A stretch of DNA of 64,000 nt from Kiloniella laminariae (GTDB lineage: Bacteria; Pseudomonadota; Alphaproteobacteria; Kiloniellales; Kiloniellaceae): NCBI RefSeq assembly GCF_027214005.1, contig NZ_JAPWGY010000002.1, positions 859,772 through 923,771 of the forward strand. Direction: 5' to 3'. Positions within the stretch are counted from its first letter, which is position 1, and each line of letters begins with the position of its first letter. Positions 53,263 to 62,530 of the stretch are shown piece after piece. A program made the translations under genes and the position numbers. The notes below the pieces were generated by a model that was given only the letters and a program-made list of their open reading frames with translations, searched no databases and was not told the DNA's origin.

Positions 53263-53763
53263 ATGAATACTATCCGATATCGACGCGCCAGTGAGGCCGA
53301 CTTACCCGAAATTGTTACGCTGCTTGCCGATGACCTATTGGGAGCAAGCAGGGAAGATAGTTCTCTTCCTCTCAACAAGGAGTACATCTCGGCTTTCAAA
53401 GCGATAGAACGCGACCCCAATCAATATCTGGCTGTGGTGGAACTGGAAAACGTGATTGTCGGTTGTTTGCAGTTGAGCTTCATTCCCGGCCTCTCGCGTC
53501 AGGGGATGTGGCGCGGGCAAATCGAGAGTATACGTATTGCAGCAGATCATCGCGGCAGCGGGCTGGGGCAGAAGATGTTCAACTGGGCCATTGAGCAGTG
53601 TCGGGCACGCGGTTGTGAACTGGTCCAACTGACCACAGACAAGTCTAGACCTGACGCCATAAGTTTCTACGAAAAACTTGGTTTCAAAGCCAGCCATGAA
53701 GGTATGAAACTGGCATTACAAACCCGTTGGCCTGCACACTCCCACCAGTCCCAAAGCCAGTAG
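53263..53763 (+). CDS. GNAT-family N-acetyltransferase
   Basis: A 166-residue protein with the GNAT core: RRASEADLPEIVTLLADDLLG, IVGCLQLSFIPGLS, IRIAADHRGSGLGQKMFNWAIEQCRARGCELVQLTTDKSRPDAISFYEKLGFKASHEGMK. It resembles small stand-alone acetyltransferases near phosphonate genes such as PhnO/aminoalkylphosphonate acetyltransferase, but the substrate is not proven. It follows the class III PLP gene by about 50 bases on the same strand and may share its transcript. Confidence 0.85.
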   Translation: MNTIRYRRASEADLPEIVTLLADDLLGASREDSSLPLNKEYISAFKAIERDPNQYLAVVELENVIVGCLQLSFIPGLSRQGMWRGQIESIRIAADHRGSGLGQKMFNWAIEQCRARGCELVQLTTDKSRPDAISFYEKLGFKASHEGMKLALQTRWPAHSHQSQSQ

Positions 53764-53792
53764 ATCCAGGAAAGAAGCCCTAAAAAGAAACC

Positions 53793-53830
53793 CATAAAAA
53801 AATGGGGGCATTAAAAGCCCCCCTGTTTCT
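53793..53830. terminator. Bidirectional terminator between GNAT and metZ
   Basis: GGGGGC (53804-53809) pairs with GCCCCC (53817-53822) around 7 bases. A-rich sequence upstream provides a T-tract for the minus strand (metZ) and TTTCTT follows on the plus strand. Confidence 0.8.
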
Positions 53831-53845
53831 TGTAGTTACTTTGCC

Positions 53846-55048
53846 TTATCCACGAATGGCCTGCTCCAGATCTTCTTTGAGATCTTCGACGTCTTCCAGA
53901 CCGACAGAGATCCGCAAGAAGCTCTGGGTAATCCCGACAGCCAGTCTTTCTTCTTCACTCAAACGTTGATGGGTGGTTGAAGAAGGGTGTGTGATCAGGG
54001 TTTTTGCATCGCCAAGATTGTTGGAGATGTCCGCAACCCGCAAACGGTTAAGAACTTTGAAAGCCGCTTCCTTGCCCCCATCAAGCTCCAGACCGATCAA
54101 TGTACTGCCCTTACCTGACATCTGGGCCATTGCCAATTCATGCTGGGGATGGGATTTCAGGCCGGGATAGATAACTTTCCTGAGGCCAGGCAAGGTCTCA
54201 AGATGGCTCGCCAGAGCAAGGGCATTGTCACTCATGCGATCGACCCGCAATCCAAGCGTCTCGAGTCCCTTAAGCATGGTCCAGGCATTGAACGGGCTCA
54301 TGGAGGGGCCGGTATGGCGGTAAAAATCTTTCAGGTGATCTGCGTCGAATTCCTTGCTGCAAAGGATTGCGCCTCCCATGCAACGCCCCTGACCATCAAT
54401 ATGCTTTGTTGTGGAATAGACAACGATATCTGCGCCGTATTCCAAGGGTTTTTGCAGCATCGGTGTCGCAAAAACATTGTCTACAATCACCAGGGCCCCT
54501 GCTGCATGCGCCATATCACAAACCGCCTTGAGGTCAATGATATCCAGAGCGGGATTGGAAGGCGTTTCTACGAGAACAGCTTTTGCGCCCTTTGACAGGG
54601 CAGATTCCCAGGCTTTCAGATCGGTACCGTCGACAACTTCGGTCTCCACCCCGTATCGAGGCAGAAGTTCATTGAGAATATAGAGGCATGAGCCAAAGAG
54701 CGCCTTGGCTCCAACGACCCGATCCCCTGCCTTTACCTGGGACAAAAGAGCAGCATTAACGGCGGCCATACCACTTGCCGTCCCGCGACAGACTTCAGCG
54801 CCTTCCAGCAACCGCATCCGTTCTTCGAACATGGAAAGCGTCGGATTGGCATAGCGGGAATAGACATAGCGCTCGCGCTCTCCATTAAAGGCCTGCTCGG
54901 CCTCTTCTGCAGAGGAATAGACATAACCGGAATTGAGAAACATTGCTTCGCTGGTTTCATCGAATCCGCTGCGCATGAGCCCGCCACGCACCAGTTCTGT
55001 CTGGGGGCGAAGCCTGCCTGCTGAAACCTTTGAAGTATTATCCGTCAT
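53846..55048 (-). CDS. metZ: O-succinylhomoserine sulfhydrylase
   Basis: A 400-residue Cys/Met-metabolism PLP enzyme: TELVRGGLMRSGFDETSEAMFLNSGYVYSSAEEAEQAF at the start, YSRYANPTLSMFEERM, and STTKHIDGQGRCMGGAI with the PLP lysine. This is the MetZ pattern, making homocysteine from O-succinylhomoserine and sulfide. The start is uncertain between 55066 and 55048; the shorter matches homologues' N-termini. It follows the rhodanese gene on the same strand and ends in a strong terminator. Confidence 0.92.
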   Translation of the reverse strand: MTDNTSKVSAGRLRPQTELVRGGLMRSGFDETSEAMFLNSGYVYSSAEEAEQAFNGERERYVYSRYANPTLSMFEERMRLLEGAEVCRGTASGMAAVNAALLSQVKAGDRVVGAKALFGSCLYILNELLPRYGVETEVVDGTDLKAWESALSKGAKAVLVETPSNPALDIIDLKAVCDMAHAAGALVIVDNVFATPMLQKPLEYGADIVVYSTTKHIDGQGRCMGGAILCSKEFDADHLKDFYRHTGPSMSPFNAWTMLKGLETLGLRVDRMSDNALALASHLETLPGLRKVIYPGLKSHPQHELAMAQMSGKGSTLIGLELDGGKEAAFKVLNRLRVADISNNLGDAKTLITHPSSTTHQRLSEEERLAVGITQSFLRISVGLEDVEDLKEDLEQAIRG

Positions 55049-55119
55049 CTTTCTCATCCATATCATTATCCAGCCAATTCAGGCTGAAGAGTCATAAACA
55101 GCCATTAAGCTGCTTTCTT

Positions 55120-55139
55120 CTGAGGAAACCTTTCCTCAG
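55120..55139. promoter_or_regulatory. Perfect hairpin over the rhodanese stop codon
   Basis: CTGAGGAAACCTTTCCTCAG is self-complementary apart from the central CC, and includes the TGA of the rhodanese gene. No T-tract follows on the minus strand, so it is unlikely to be a terminator; it may protect or couple translation with metZ. Confidence 0.45.
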
Positions 55140-55558
55140 TTCTGTTTCCAGGGAAGACCGGATGCTTTCCATCCGGCAATTGCGCCACGATGACCACTGG
55201 GATCAGGGGGACCTTCAAAACCCTGCTCGATATTATAGCAGTTTTTAAACCCTGCAGCGGTCAGTGCAACCGCTGCCGAAACAGACCGTACACCCGAGCG
55301 GCAAAGCAGGTAAATGGCTTGATCTTCCGAGGTTGCCAGCTCCTGGATTGCCTCGACAAAGTTAGGGTTCACCTGCATCTGTGGATAGACCTGCCACGAC
55401 AAACAGTGAACCTGTTTTCCCGCAGCAGAAAGATCTGGCACACCGACAAACTGGAATTCCGGGATCGTCCGCACATCGACAAGAATGGCGTTCTGATCTT
55501 CCTGCAAGGCTTTCCAGGCGGTCGTAACTGATACATCACCCGCGTAATCCTGTCCCAT
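55136..55558 (-). CDS. Rhodanese-like sulfurtransferase
   Basis: A 140-residue single rhodanese domain with VDVRTIPEFQFVGVPD and the active loop LLCRSGVRSV holding the persulfide Cys. AAGGAG lies 8 bases before the ATG. It is upstream of metZ in what looks like one unit (about 70 bases between); supplying sulfane sulfur or sulfide for homocysteine formation is a plausible shared role, though not proven. Confidence 0.87.
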   Translation of the reverse strand: MGQDYAGDVSVTTAWKALQEDQNAILVDVRTIPEFQFVGVPDLSAAGKQVHCLSWQVYPQMQVNPNFVEAIQELATSEDQAIYLLCRSGVRSVSAAVALTAAGFKNCYNIEQGFEGPPDPSGHRGAIAGWKASGLPWKQN

Positions 55559-55667
55559 ATAACCTACTCCTTCTTCCCTGAGCCGCTTATTAATATGGAG
55601 AATTAGGGATTTTAAAACCTTTTTCGACCAATACTTATCTCAAATACTTATGATTTGGGATTCTGGT

Positions 55668-56657
55668 ATGTCTGACTTAGAAGAACTTCGCCAAAGAGTA
55701 GAAGCCGCCGAGGGACGTTTTGGTCTCCTTGCAGATCAGCAACAAGGTTATAGCAAACGCCTGATTGCCCTGCTCAATGTCACAGAGCAAAAAGACCAGG
55801 TGATTGAGAAGTTAGAGGGCGAAAATGAACAGCTTCGTTCCATGCTCTTCTCTCTCCTGCAAGCGATTGAAAGCGGAAACACCAGCGATACTCTGCACGA
55901 TATGGATGCCCGAATTTCAGCAATGACCGGAGAAACCCTTGCAATTACAGCAAAAGAGACCACAGAGACCGGTGATGAAGTTCAGCAGCTGGAAATCGAC
56001 GATCCGGAAGTCCCAGAGATTGCTGACGCCCCCGATTCCGCCGAAGAGTTCGAAGTAACCGAAGAAGAACCTGCCTCCGAAGAGCCAACTGAGAGTACTC
56101 CAGATCAGGATGAGACACCCGCTCTCGAAACGGATGAAAGTACAGATAATCTCGCAGATGAAACCACTGACGATGACATGCTGGTTTCTGAAAATGGCGA
56201 AGAGGACGATGCGGAAGAAGACGATTCCAATGACTTCGCTTTGGAAGACGACTCTGAAGATGCCCTGATTGCCGAGATTGCAGAGAATCTCGAGGAAGTC
56301 CTCCCCGAGGACTTCGCAACCGAGGATTCTGAAGAGGCCAGTGAAAATTCTGTTTCTTCTGAGGAAGCGGACGACTCTTTTGAAATTGCAGATATGGAGC
56401 TTGAAGACGCTGAACTTGAGGATGCTGATCAGGATGCAGAACTGACTGCTGAAGCAGAAAGTGAAAATGACGACACCGGAGATAACGGCACTGGGGAGGA
56501 TGATGCTGGTGATGATGATACTGCAGAAAACCTCTCGGACAGTATCGACAGTTTTCTTGAGAAAAATGCCCAGGACGACGAAACACCTCCTGCCAAACCG
56601 GAAATCGAGGATATCATGGAAAGAATCAGCAAGCAGGCACTGGCACAGAATGACTGA
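55668..56657 (+). CDS. Highly acidic coiled-coil protein of unknown function
   Basis: A 329-residue protein with a helical N-terminal quarter (LEELRQRVEAAEGRFGLLADQQQGYSKRLIALLNVTEQKDQVIEKL), then about 200 residues dominated by Asp and Glu with few hydrophobics (disordered), and a short conserved-looking C-terminal helix PEIEDIMERISKQALAQ. No family is recognised. The layout (coiled coil, acidic linker, terminal helix) resembles scaffold or pole-organising proteins such as PopZ, but the motifs do not match. ATG 55668 with GGGA 8 bases upstream is preferred over ATG 55650. It is divergent from the rhodanese gene. Confidence 0.7.
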   Translation: MSDLEELRQRVEAAEGRFGLLADQQQGYSKRLIALLNVTEQKDQVIEKLEGENEQLRSMLFSLLQAIESGNTSDTLHDMDARISAMTGETLAITAKETTETGDEVQQLEIDDPEVPEIADAPDSAEEFEVTEEEPASEEPTESTPDQDETPALETDESTDNLADETTDDDMLVSENGEEDDAEEDDSNDFALEDDSEDALIAEIAENLEEVLPEDFATEDSEEASENSVSSEEADDSFEIADMELEDAELEDADQDAELTAEAESENDDTGDNGTGEDDAGDDDTAENLSDSIDSFLEKNAQDDETPPAKPEIEDIMERISKQALAQND

Positions 56658-56741
56658 CCTCATCAAGAGTGCTCAGGCTAATGCTGCTTTACACTGATTG
56701 AGTTCTTTTATCCCAGAGCCAGACTCCAGAGCCCGAACAAC

Positions 56742-57950
56742 GTGATCTCACATTTTCTTAAGCTGTACCTGCCTTCGGTGTTTTTATTATCGGCTGCAGT
56801 ATATCTTGCTCTCTATCCTCAAAGTTACCCTGCACCGGTCTCCCTGCTTCTGGAGAGCGCACCCGTCGCTTTGCCTGTTTTCGGGGCAAGTATCTGTTTC
56901 TGGCTTAGAAAATCCAATCCTGTCTTTGCATTTTCCCTTGTTGCCATCTTCGCCTACTTTGTCGATGTTCTTTCAGCAACACAGACTGTCGCCGTCTATA
57001 TAATCCTTCCCCTCTGCTGGCTTGTCCTGGCATTGAGTGAAGAACGTGGCCTGTTAACTCCTTCCGGGTTCACGAAGGCAGCCAGCCTTGTGGTTCTTGC
57101 CCTTATCATTTTTTCTCTCGACTATCCTGCCGGTGACCTCGGGATCTTTGCTAATTTCTGGATTGATCTTCACTACGTCCTGCACTGGCGCCCCGGTTGG
57201 GGGCCTGGATTGGCCCTGCCTGCTTTGGCGTTGGCGACTTTCTCACTGGCAACCCTTCTTCTGACTGTACGTCTGACAAGAAAACATCGCCCTTTGGATG
57301 CAGGCTATCTCGGTGCGCTGATCGCCCTTTTTGGCAGTGGCCTGCGTCAAGGGGATCAGGGTGCCACAGCCATTTTCCTGATCCTGATCTCCCTGCTTCT
57401 GATTCTGGCCCTGTTCCAGGAATCTCATCGCATGGCCTTTCTCGATGAACTGACAGGGATACCCGGTCGTCGCGCCCTGCTTGCTGATATGAAGAAGCTT
57501 GGTCGTCGTTATTCTCTGGCCATGGTCGATGTCGATTTTTTTAAAAAATTCAACGACAACTATGGCCATGATGTCGGTGATCAGGTGTTGCGAATGATTG
57601 CTTCTCGTCTCAGCCAGACTGGGGGCGGCAGTCGGGCCTATCGCTATGGCGGCGAGGAATTTACACTGTTGTTTCCAGGAAAGGATGCAAAAGAAGCCAT
57701 CGACTACCTTGAAGAAGTCAGAGAGCGGATTGAAAAAACGGCTTTCGTCGTCAGAGGACAGGATCGCCCCAACAAAAAACCCAAAAGAACGGCAGGACCA
57801 TCCGGAAACAAGCGGGTCAAGATTACCGTTTCAATTGGCCTTTCCGAGCGCAAAGACAAACAGGATGAACCAGAGGACATCATGAAGAATGCGGATCGGG
57901 CCCTATACAAAGCGAAGGATAAAGGTCGCAACTGCGTTATCCGAAACTGA
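56742..57950 (+). CDS. Diguanylate cyclase with membrane N-terminus
   Basis: A 402-residue protein: about seven hydrophobic segments in residues 1-230, then a GGDEF domain with DELTGIPGRRALLADM, MVDVDFFKKFNDNYGHDVGDQVLR and the active RYGGEEF. The I-site RxxD is absent (GSRAYRYGG), so product inhibition is unlikely. A 25-residue Lys/Arg-rich insert (RPNKKPKRTAGPSGNKR) precedes the last strand. It makes c-di-GMP at the membrane. GTG 56742 is the start. Convergent with cfa. Confidence 0.87.
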   Translation: MISHFLKLYLPSVFLLSAAVYLALYPQSYPAPVSLLLESAPVALPVFGASICFWLRKSNPVFAFSLVAIFAYFVDVLSATQTVAVYIILPLCWLVLALSEERGLLTPSGFTKAASLVVLALIIFSLDYPAGDLGIFANFWIDLHYVLHWRPGWGPGLALPALALATFSLATLLLTVRLTRKHRPLDAGYLGALIALFGSGLRQGDQGATAIFLILISLLLILALFQESHRMAFLDELTGIPGRRALLADMKKLGRRYSLAMVDVDFFKKFNDNYGHDVGDQVLRMIASRLSQTGGGSRAYRYGGEEFTLLFPGKDAKEAIDYLEEVRERIEKTAFVVRGQDRPNKKPKRTAGPSGNKRVKITVSIGLSERKDKQDEPEDIMKNADRALYKAKDKGRNCVIRN

Positions 57951-57960
57951 AATCACTTCT

Positions 57961-59205
57961 TTACAGTAATGCCTTGGTAAACACCACTTGAGCCACCCGA
58001 AGATTCTCCTGTCGCGCATCAAAACTGTTTATACAGGCACCAAGATAAAACTCCCACATACGGGAAAATTTTTCATCATATCCCTCCGTCGCCAGTTCAC
58101 CTTTTGCCCGGCGAAAGCGTTCGCGCCATAGCCGGAGGGTTCGGGCATAGTTTTTGCCCTCATGACTATAGACAGCTTCGACATTCAGGCCTGCCTCTTC
58201 TGCGGGACGGATCATTTCGGAGATGGCCGGAATATAGCCGCCAGGAAAAATGTTCTGGTCAATCCAGCGGCTGGTGGTATCAGATTCTCGCCTGACAATA
58301 CTGTGGACAACAGCCCGCCCGTCTTGTTTCAGCAGACGAAAAATCGTGTCAAAAAAAATCCGATACTGTGTAATCCCCACATGCTCATACATACCGACAG
58401 AGACAATCCGATCATAACAAGCCGTCTGCCCTTCCTTGTGTTGTCGATAATCACAGAGTTCATAAAACAGCTTTCTCGCCTTTTTCTCGCCGATTTCTTC
58501 TTTTCGCAGGTTCGCCAGTTCGAACTGTTCATGAGAGAGCGTAATCCCGGTAACCTCAGCATCACTGCGCAAAGCGATCGCACGGGTTAACCCACCCCAG
58601 CCCGAACCGATATCCAGAACAGTCCGGGTTTTGTCATCCAGCCCCAGTCTCTCCAGAGTGATGCGTACCTTGTTTTTTTGGGCTTGCTCCAGATCATCGC
58701 TTTCTTTCTCAAAAAAAGCGCAGGAATAGAACATCTCGGGATCCAGAAAGGCGCGATAGAGCCTGTTACCCAGATCATAGTGATGACGCACCCTGTGACT
58801 GGACAGATCGACAGGGCTGTATTGCCGCAAATGGAAGAACTTCTTTTTAATGCGCGAGATCATCCCACGAAGGGTTTTACAGGGAGCCTGTTTCTCATTC
58901 TCGAGCAACAGGAAAATAAGCTCTTCCAGCTCTCCTTTTGTGACCCGCCACTTCCCCGCGACAAAAGCATCCGGCAAGGAAGGATCAGGTCGAAAGAACA
59001 GCAACAGCACATTTTTCAGAGGTGGCAATGACATACCACAAATATTCCCGCTGCCATCTCCCAACTCGACAACATTCCCCTTGGGCAAGGTCACCTCGAG
59101 TCGGCCGCTCCGGACAATTTTTGAAAGCAACCATAGCGCCAAAGACGACCCAGGGCCGTCACACGCAGCATGTTTGAAAAACCGATTTTCCTGCAGAAAG
59201 CTCAT
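57961..59205 (-). CDS. cfa: Cyclopropane-fatty-acyl-phospholipid synthase
   Basis: A 414-residue protein with the CFA pattern: N-terminal lipid-binding region, SSHRVRHHYDLGNRLYRAFLDPEMFYSCAFF, and the SAM site VLDIGSGWGGLTRAIALRSDAEVTGITLSHEQFELA, then IVSVGMYEHVG and FPGGYIPAISEM. It methylenates unsaturated phospholipid acyl chains using SAM, stabilising membranes. ATG 59205 has GGAAGG 9 bases upstream. About 320 bases upstream, mostly without recognised signals, separate it from the Lrp gene on the same strand. Confidence 0.93.
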   Translation of the reverse strand: MSFLQENRFFKHAACDGPGSSLALWLLSKIVRSGRLEVTLPKGNVVELGDGSGNICGMSLPPLKNVLLLFFRPDPSLPDAFVAGKWRVTKGELEELIFLLLENEKQAPCKTLRGMISRIKKKFFHLRQYSPVDLSSHRVRHHYDLGNRLYRAFLDPEMFYSCAFFEKESDDLEQAQKNKVRITLERLGLDDKTRTVLDIGSGWGGLTRAIALRSDAEVTGITLSHEQFELANLRKEEIGEKKARKLFYELCDYRQHKEGQTACYDRIVSVGMYEHVGITQYRIFFDTIFRLLKQDGRAVVHSIVRRESDTTSRWIDQNIFPGGYIPAISEMIRPAEEAGLNVEAVYSHEGKNYARTLRLWRERFRRAKGELATEGYDEKFSRMWEFYLGACINSFDARQENLRVAQVVFTKALL

Positions 59206-59528
59206 CACCTTGGACCTTCCTGAAAATATACCCGGGATCAGGTCACCTGGGAGACATTAAATCAGGTGCCCCAAAGATCGAAAACTACGTTTTATTTCAG
59301 AGGCACCGCCAGAATTAAGGAAAGCCTTTTTCAGCTGCCCGTCAAACAGGGAATATCCCCTTGTTTAGCTGGCAGTATAAACTGAAATCAATCCGGGAGT
59401 GAAGACAGTCCGTTTCCGATGTCCCCTGGATCAGCCATAATAAAAGACAAAAGGGACGCAGAAGATAAGTCAGCCTCTGCGTCCCTGTATCTCTCAAGAA
59501 CAGATCGCCCCTGTTCTGTCAGTGCGTT
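59206..59528. other. Intergenic region between cfa and lrp
   Basis: No coding region is seen. The right part holds the Lrp terminator; the left part, upstream of cfa, shows only imperfect hairpin-forming sequence (CAAACAGGG/CCCTTGTTT, about 59345-59370) and no recognisable EcfG (GGAAC-N16-CGTT) promoter. Confidence 0.5.
59445..59486 (-). terminator. Lrp/AsnC gene terminator
   Basis: An 11-bp stem (59452-59462 with 59476-59486) around 13 bases, followed on the minus strand by TTTTGTCTTTT. Confidence 0.82.
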
Positions 59529-60029
59529 TCAGTCGTGCCCATTTAACAGTGTGGCATCACTGTCATCAATCGGTACACCGGGTGTATTTTTCGAAGTCCG
59601 GATTACCTGAATCGTCTGGACGGTTGCAACATGTGGAGCCGCCGTCAGCTTGCCAGTCAACTGATTTTCATGCGCGGTGTTCCGGGCCACCAGCTTGAGT
59701 ACAAAGTCGTTCGAGCCACGGGTCATGCTGCATTCGCGCACTTCTGGCCATTCCTTCATATAACTCTCGAACTCCTGAAGCACCTGTTCCGATTGGCCGG
59801 ACAAACCAACCAGAGCATAAAAAGCAACTTCATACCCCAAGGCCTCTGCCTCAAGTTCCGCATGATATCCCTTGATATATCCAGCTTCTTCAAGGGCCCT
59901 GACCCGCCGAAGGCAAGGTGGTGCGGAAATTCCCGCACGTCGGGCGAGTTCAACGTTTGTGACACGTCCGTCTTCCTGAAGATCCTGAAGGATACGAAGA
60001 TCAATACGATCTAGTTTTACGCGGCGCAT
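59529..60029 (-). CDS. Lrp/AsnC-family transcriptional regulator
   Basis: A 166-residue protein with HTH LDRIDLRILQDLQEDGRVTNVELARRAGISAPPCLRRVRALEEAGYIKGYHA and an AsnC ligand-binding domain. The extra C-terminal tail (PGVPIDDSDATLLNGHD) is polar. ATG 60029 has AGGA 7 bases upstream. It is divergent from the ELM1 gene; amino acid effector unknown. Confidence 0.9.
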   Translation of the reverse strand: MRRVKLDRIDLRILQDLQEDGRVTNVELARRAGISAPPCLRRVRALEEAGYIKGYHAELEAEALGYEVAFYALVGLSGQSEQVLQEFESYMKEWPEVRECSMTRGSNDFVLKLVARNTAHENQLTGKLTAAPHVATVQTIQVIRTSKNTPGVPIDDSDATLLNGHD

Positions 60030-60253
60030 ACAAAGGTCCTGTTTACTGATTTCCGGTAACACCCCGAAGCTTACAAACCATTTATTTATAAGCTTTGGAG
60101 CGAATCGATGAGATTTGGGTAACAATATTACCCGCAGCGCCCGCAAGTTCAAGGCGCATTAAAGAATTATTCGTGTGCTTTATCACCGCAAAACATTCTT
60201 CAACCGGGCTTTCCCTTGCACAGATCAGGATCTGGCGCGATATTCCACCTGTC

Positions 60254-61273
60254 ATGAATCAGACCGAAAAACCACTTACCTGCTGGGTAATCAGTGATGG
60301 GCGCGCCGGGATCCAGGTACAGTGTACCGGGCTGGCGGAAGCTATGGGCCTTGAGCCCGTTATCAAAAATGTCGAAATGGCCAAGCCCTGGAAGTGGTTG
60401 CCTCCTGCACTGATACCTCTTCATCCTGCGGTTTATGGCAATGATTTTCCAACGTCTCAAGACATCACGACACCAGATGAATGGCCAGACGTAACCATTG
60501 CCTGCGGACGTCAGGCTGCTATTTTCAATGCTCTTGTACGCGAGAAAAGCCGTGGCAAAACTTTTGCCATTCAGGTTCAGGATCCCCGCATTTCTTCACG
60601 ACACTACGATCTGGTCATTACCCCCGAACATGACACCCTTCGCGGCGACAATGTCCTTCTCACCACCGGCGGCATCAACCGTGTGACCCCAGCCCGGCTC
60701 GAGCAGGCAAAAGCAGATCTCGCACCAGAAATTAACGCACTCCCCCGACCTCGGGTTGCTGTGCTTGTCGGTGGAAAAAGCAAAGCCTATCGCCTGACCG
60801 AAACCATCGTGCAAAAACTGGGCGTACAGCTTCACCAGCTGCAACAGGACAGCGGCTGTAGCTTTCTCGTCACGACCTCTCGCCGAACCGGAAAAGAGCA
60901 TACCGCTCATCTGAGACAGGCCCTCGCCGATCTTCCCGCTTTCTTCTGGGATGGCACGGGCGACAATCCCTACTTTGGTTTTCTGGGCAGTGCCGATGCC
61001 TTTATCGTGACAAGCGATTCTGTGAATATGGTCACTGAGGCTGCCTCAACCGGAAAGCCGGTCCATGTTGTTGAGCTCGAAGGCGGTAATAAAAAATTTT
61101 CCCGCTTTCATCAGCAGCTTAAAGACAAGGGCATCATTCGTGACTTCACCGGCACACTAGAGCATTGGCAGTACCCCCCTTTGTCGGAAAGCAAGAGAAT
61201 CGCAAAAAAGGTCCTCGAAAGGCTTGCCCGGCACAAAGAAGTCAGAAATCTCGTCGATCAAGCCAGAACCTGA
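60254..61273 (+). CDS. ELM1 (DUF1022) family protein
   Basis: A 339-residue protein with the mitochondrial fission ELM1 pattern: CWVISDGRAGIQVQCTGLAEAMG, LPRPRVAVLVGGKSKAYRLTE, FFWDGTGDNPYFGFLGSADAFIVTSDSVNMVTEAASTGKPVHVVELEGG. Bacterial members resemble glycosyltransferase-B folds (nucleotide-sugar E and D residues in TSDSVNM...E) and may act on envelope glycans. The true function is unknown. ATG 60254 is chosen; the upstream frame lacks similarity and has no ribosome site. Confidence 0.8.
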   Translation: MNQTEKPLTCWVISDGRAGIQVQCTGLAEAMGLEPVIKNVEMAKPWKWLPPALIPLHPAVYGNDFPTSQDITTPDEWPDVTIACGRQAAIFNALVREKSRGKTFAIQVQDPRISSRHYDLVITPEHDTLRGDNVLLTTGGINRVTPARLEQAKADLAPEINALPRPRVAVLVGGKSKAYRLTETIVQKLGVQLHQLQQDSGCSFLVTTSRRTGKEHTAHLRQALADLPAFFWDGTGDNPYFGFLGSADAFIVTSDSVNMVTEAASTGKPVHVVELEGGNKKFSRFHQQLKDKGIIRDFTGTLEHWQYPPLSESKRIAKKVLERLARHKEVRNLVDQART

Positions 61274-61322
61274 AAACTTTGGAGAATTCGACTTTTTGCG
61301 ACAAAAGTTCGTGAACCTCCTC

Positions 61323-62361
<1,039 letters not shown>

Positions 62362-62380
62362 ATTTTATCTGATTCCGACC

Positions 62381-62418
62381 AAACAGTGGAGCCTTACAGG
62401 TCTCCACTGTTTTTTTTT
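62381..62418 (+). terminator. trxB terminator
   Basis: AAACAGTGGAG (62381-62391) pairs with CTCCACTGTTT (62402-62412) and runs into T8. Confidence 0.9.
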
Positions 62419-62530
62419 GCATAGCTCAAAGCAGGCATGATTTGTTAAGAACCTCTGCCTAAAGTATTATGAGCGCAATTTAACGAATCGCTGTTGCGGC
62501 ACAACGCACGGAAAATTAGGGAGAACTGTC

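Noticed and set aside
53846..55649. SAM riboswitch before rhodanese-metZ
   Set aside because: Neither SAM-II nor SAM-I conserved core sequence is present upstream of the rhodanese gene or between it and metZ.
55917..56666. 249-aa open frame on the minus strand
   Set aside because: It is antisense to the acidic protein; the low-stop frame arises from its repeated GAA/GAT codons, and the translation is a low-complexity Cys/Phe/Ile-rich string without family features.
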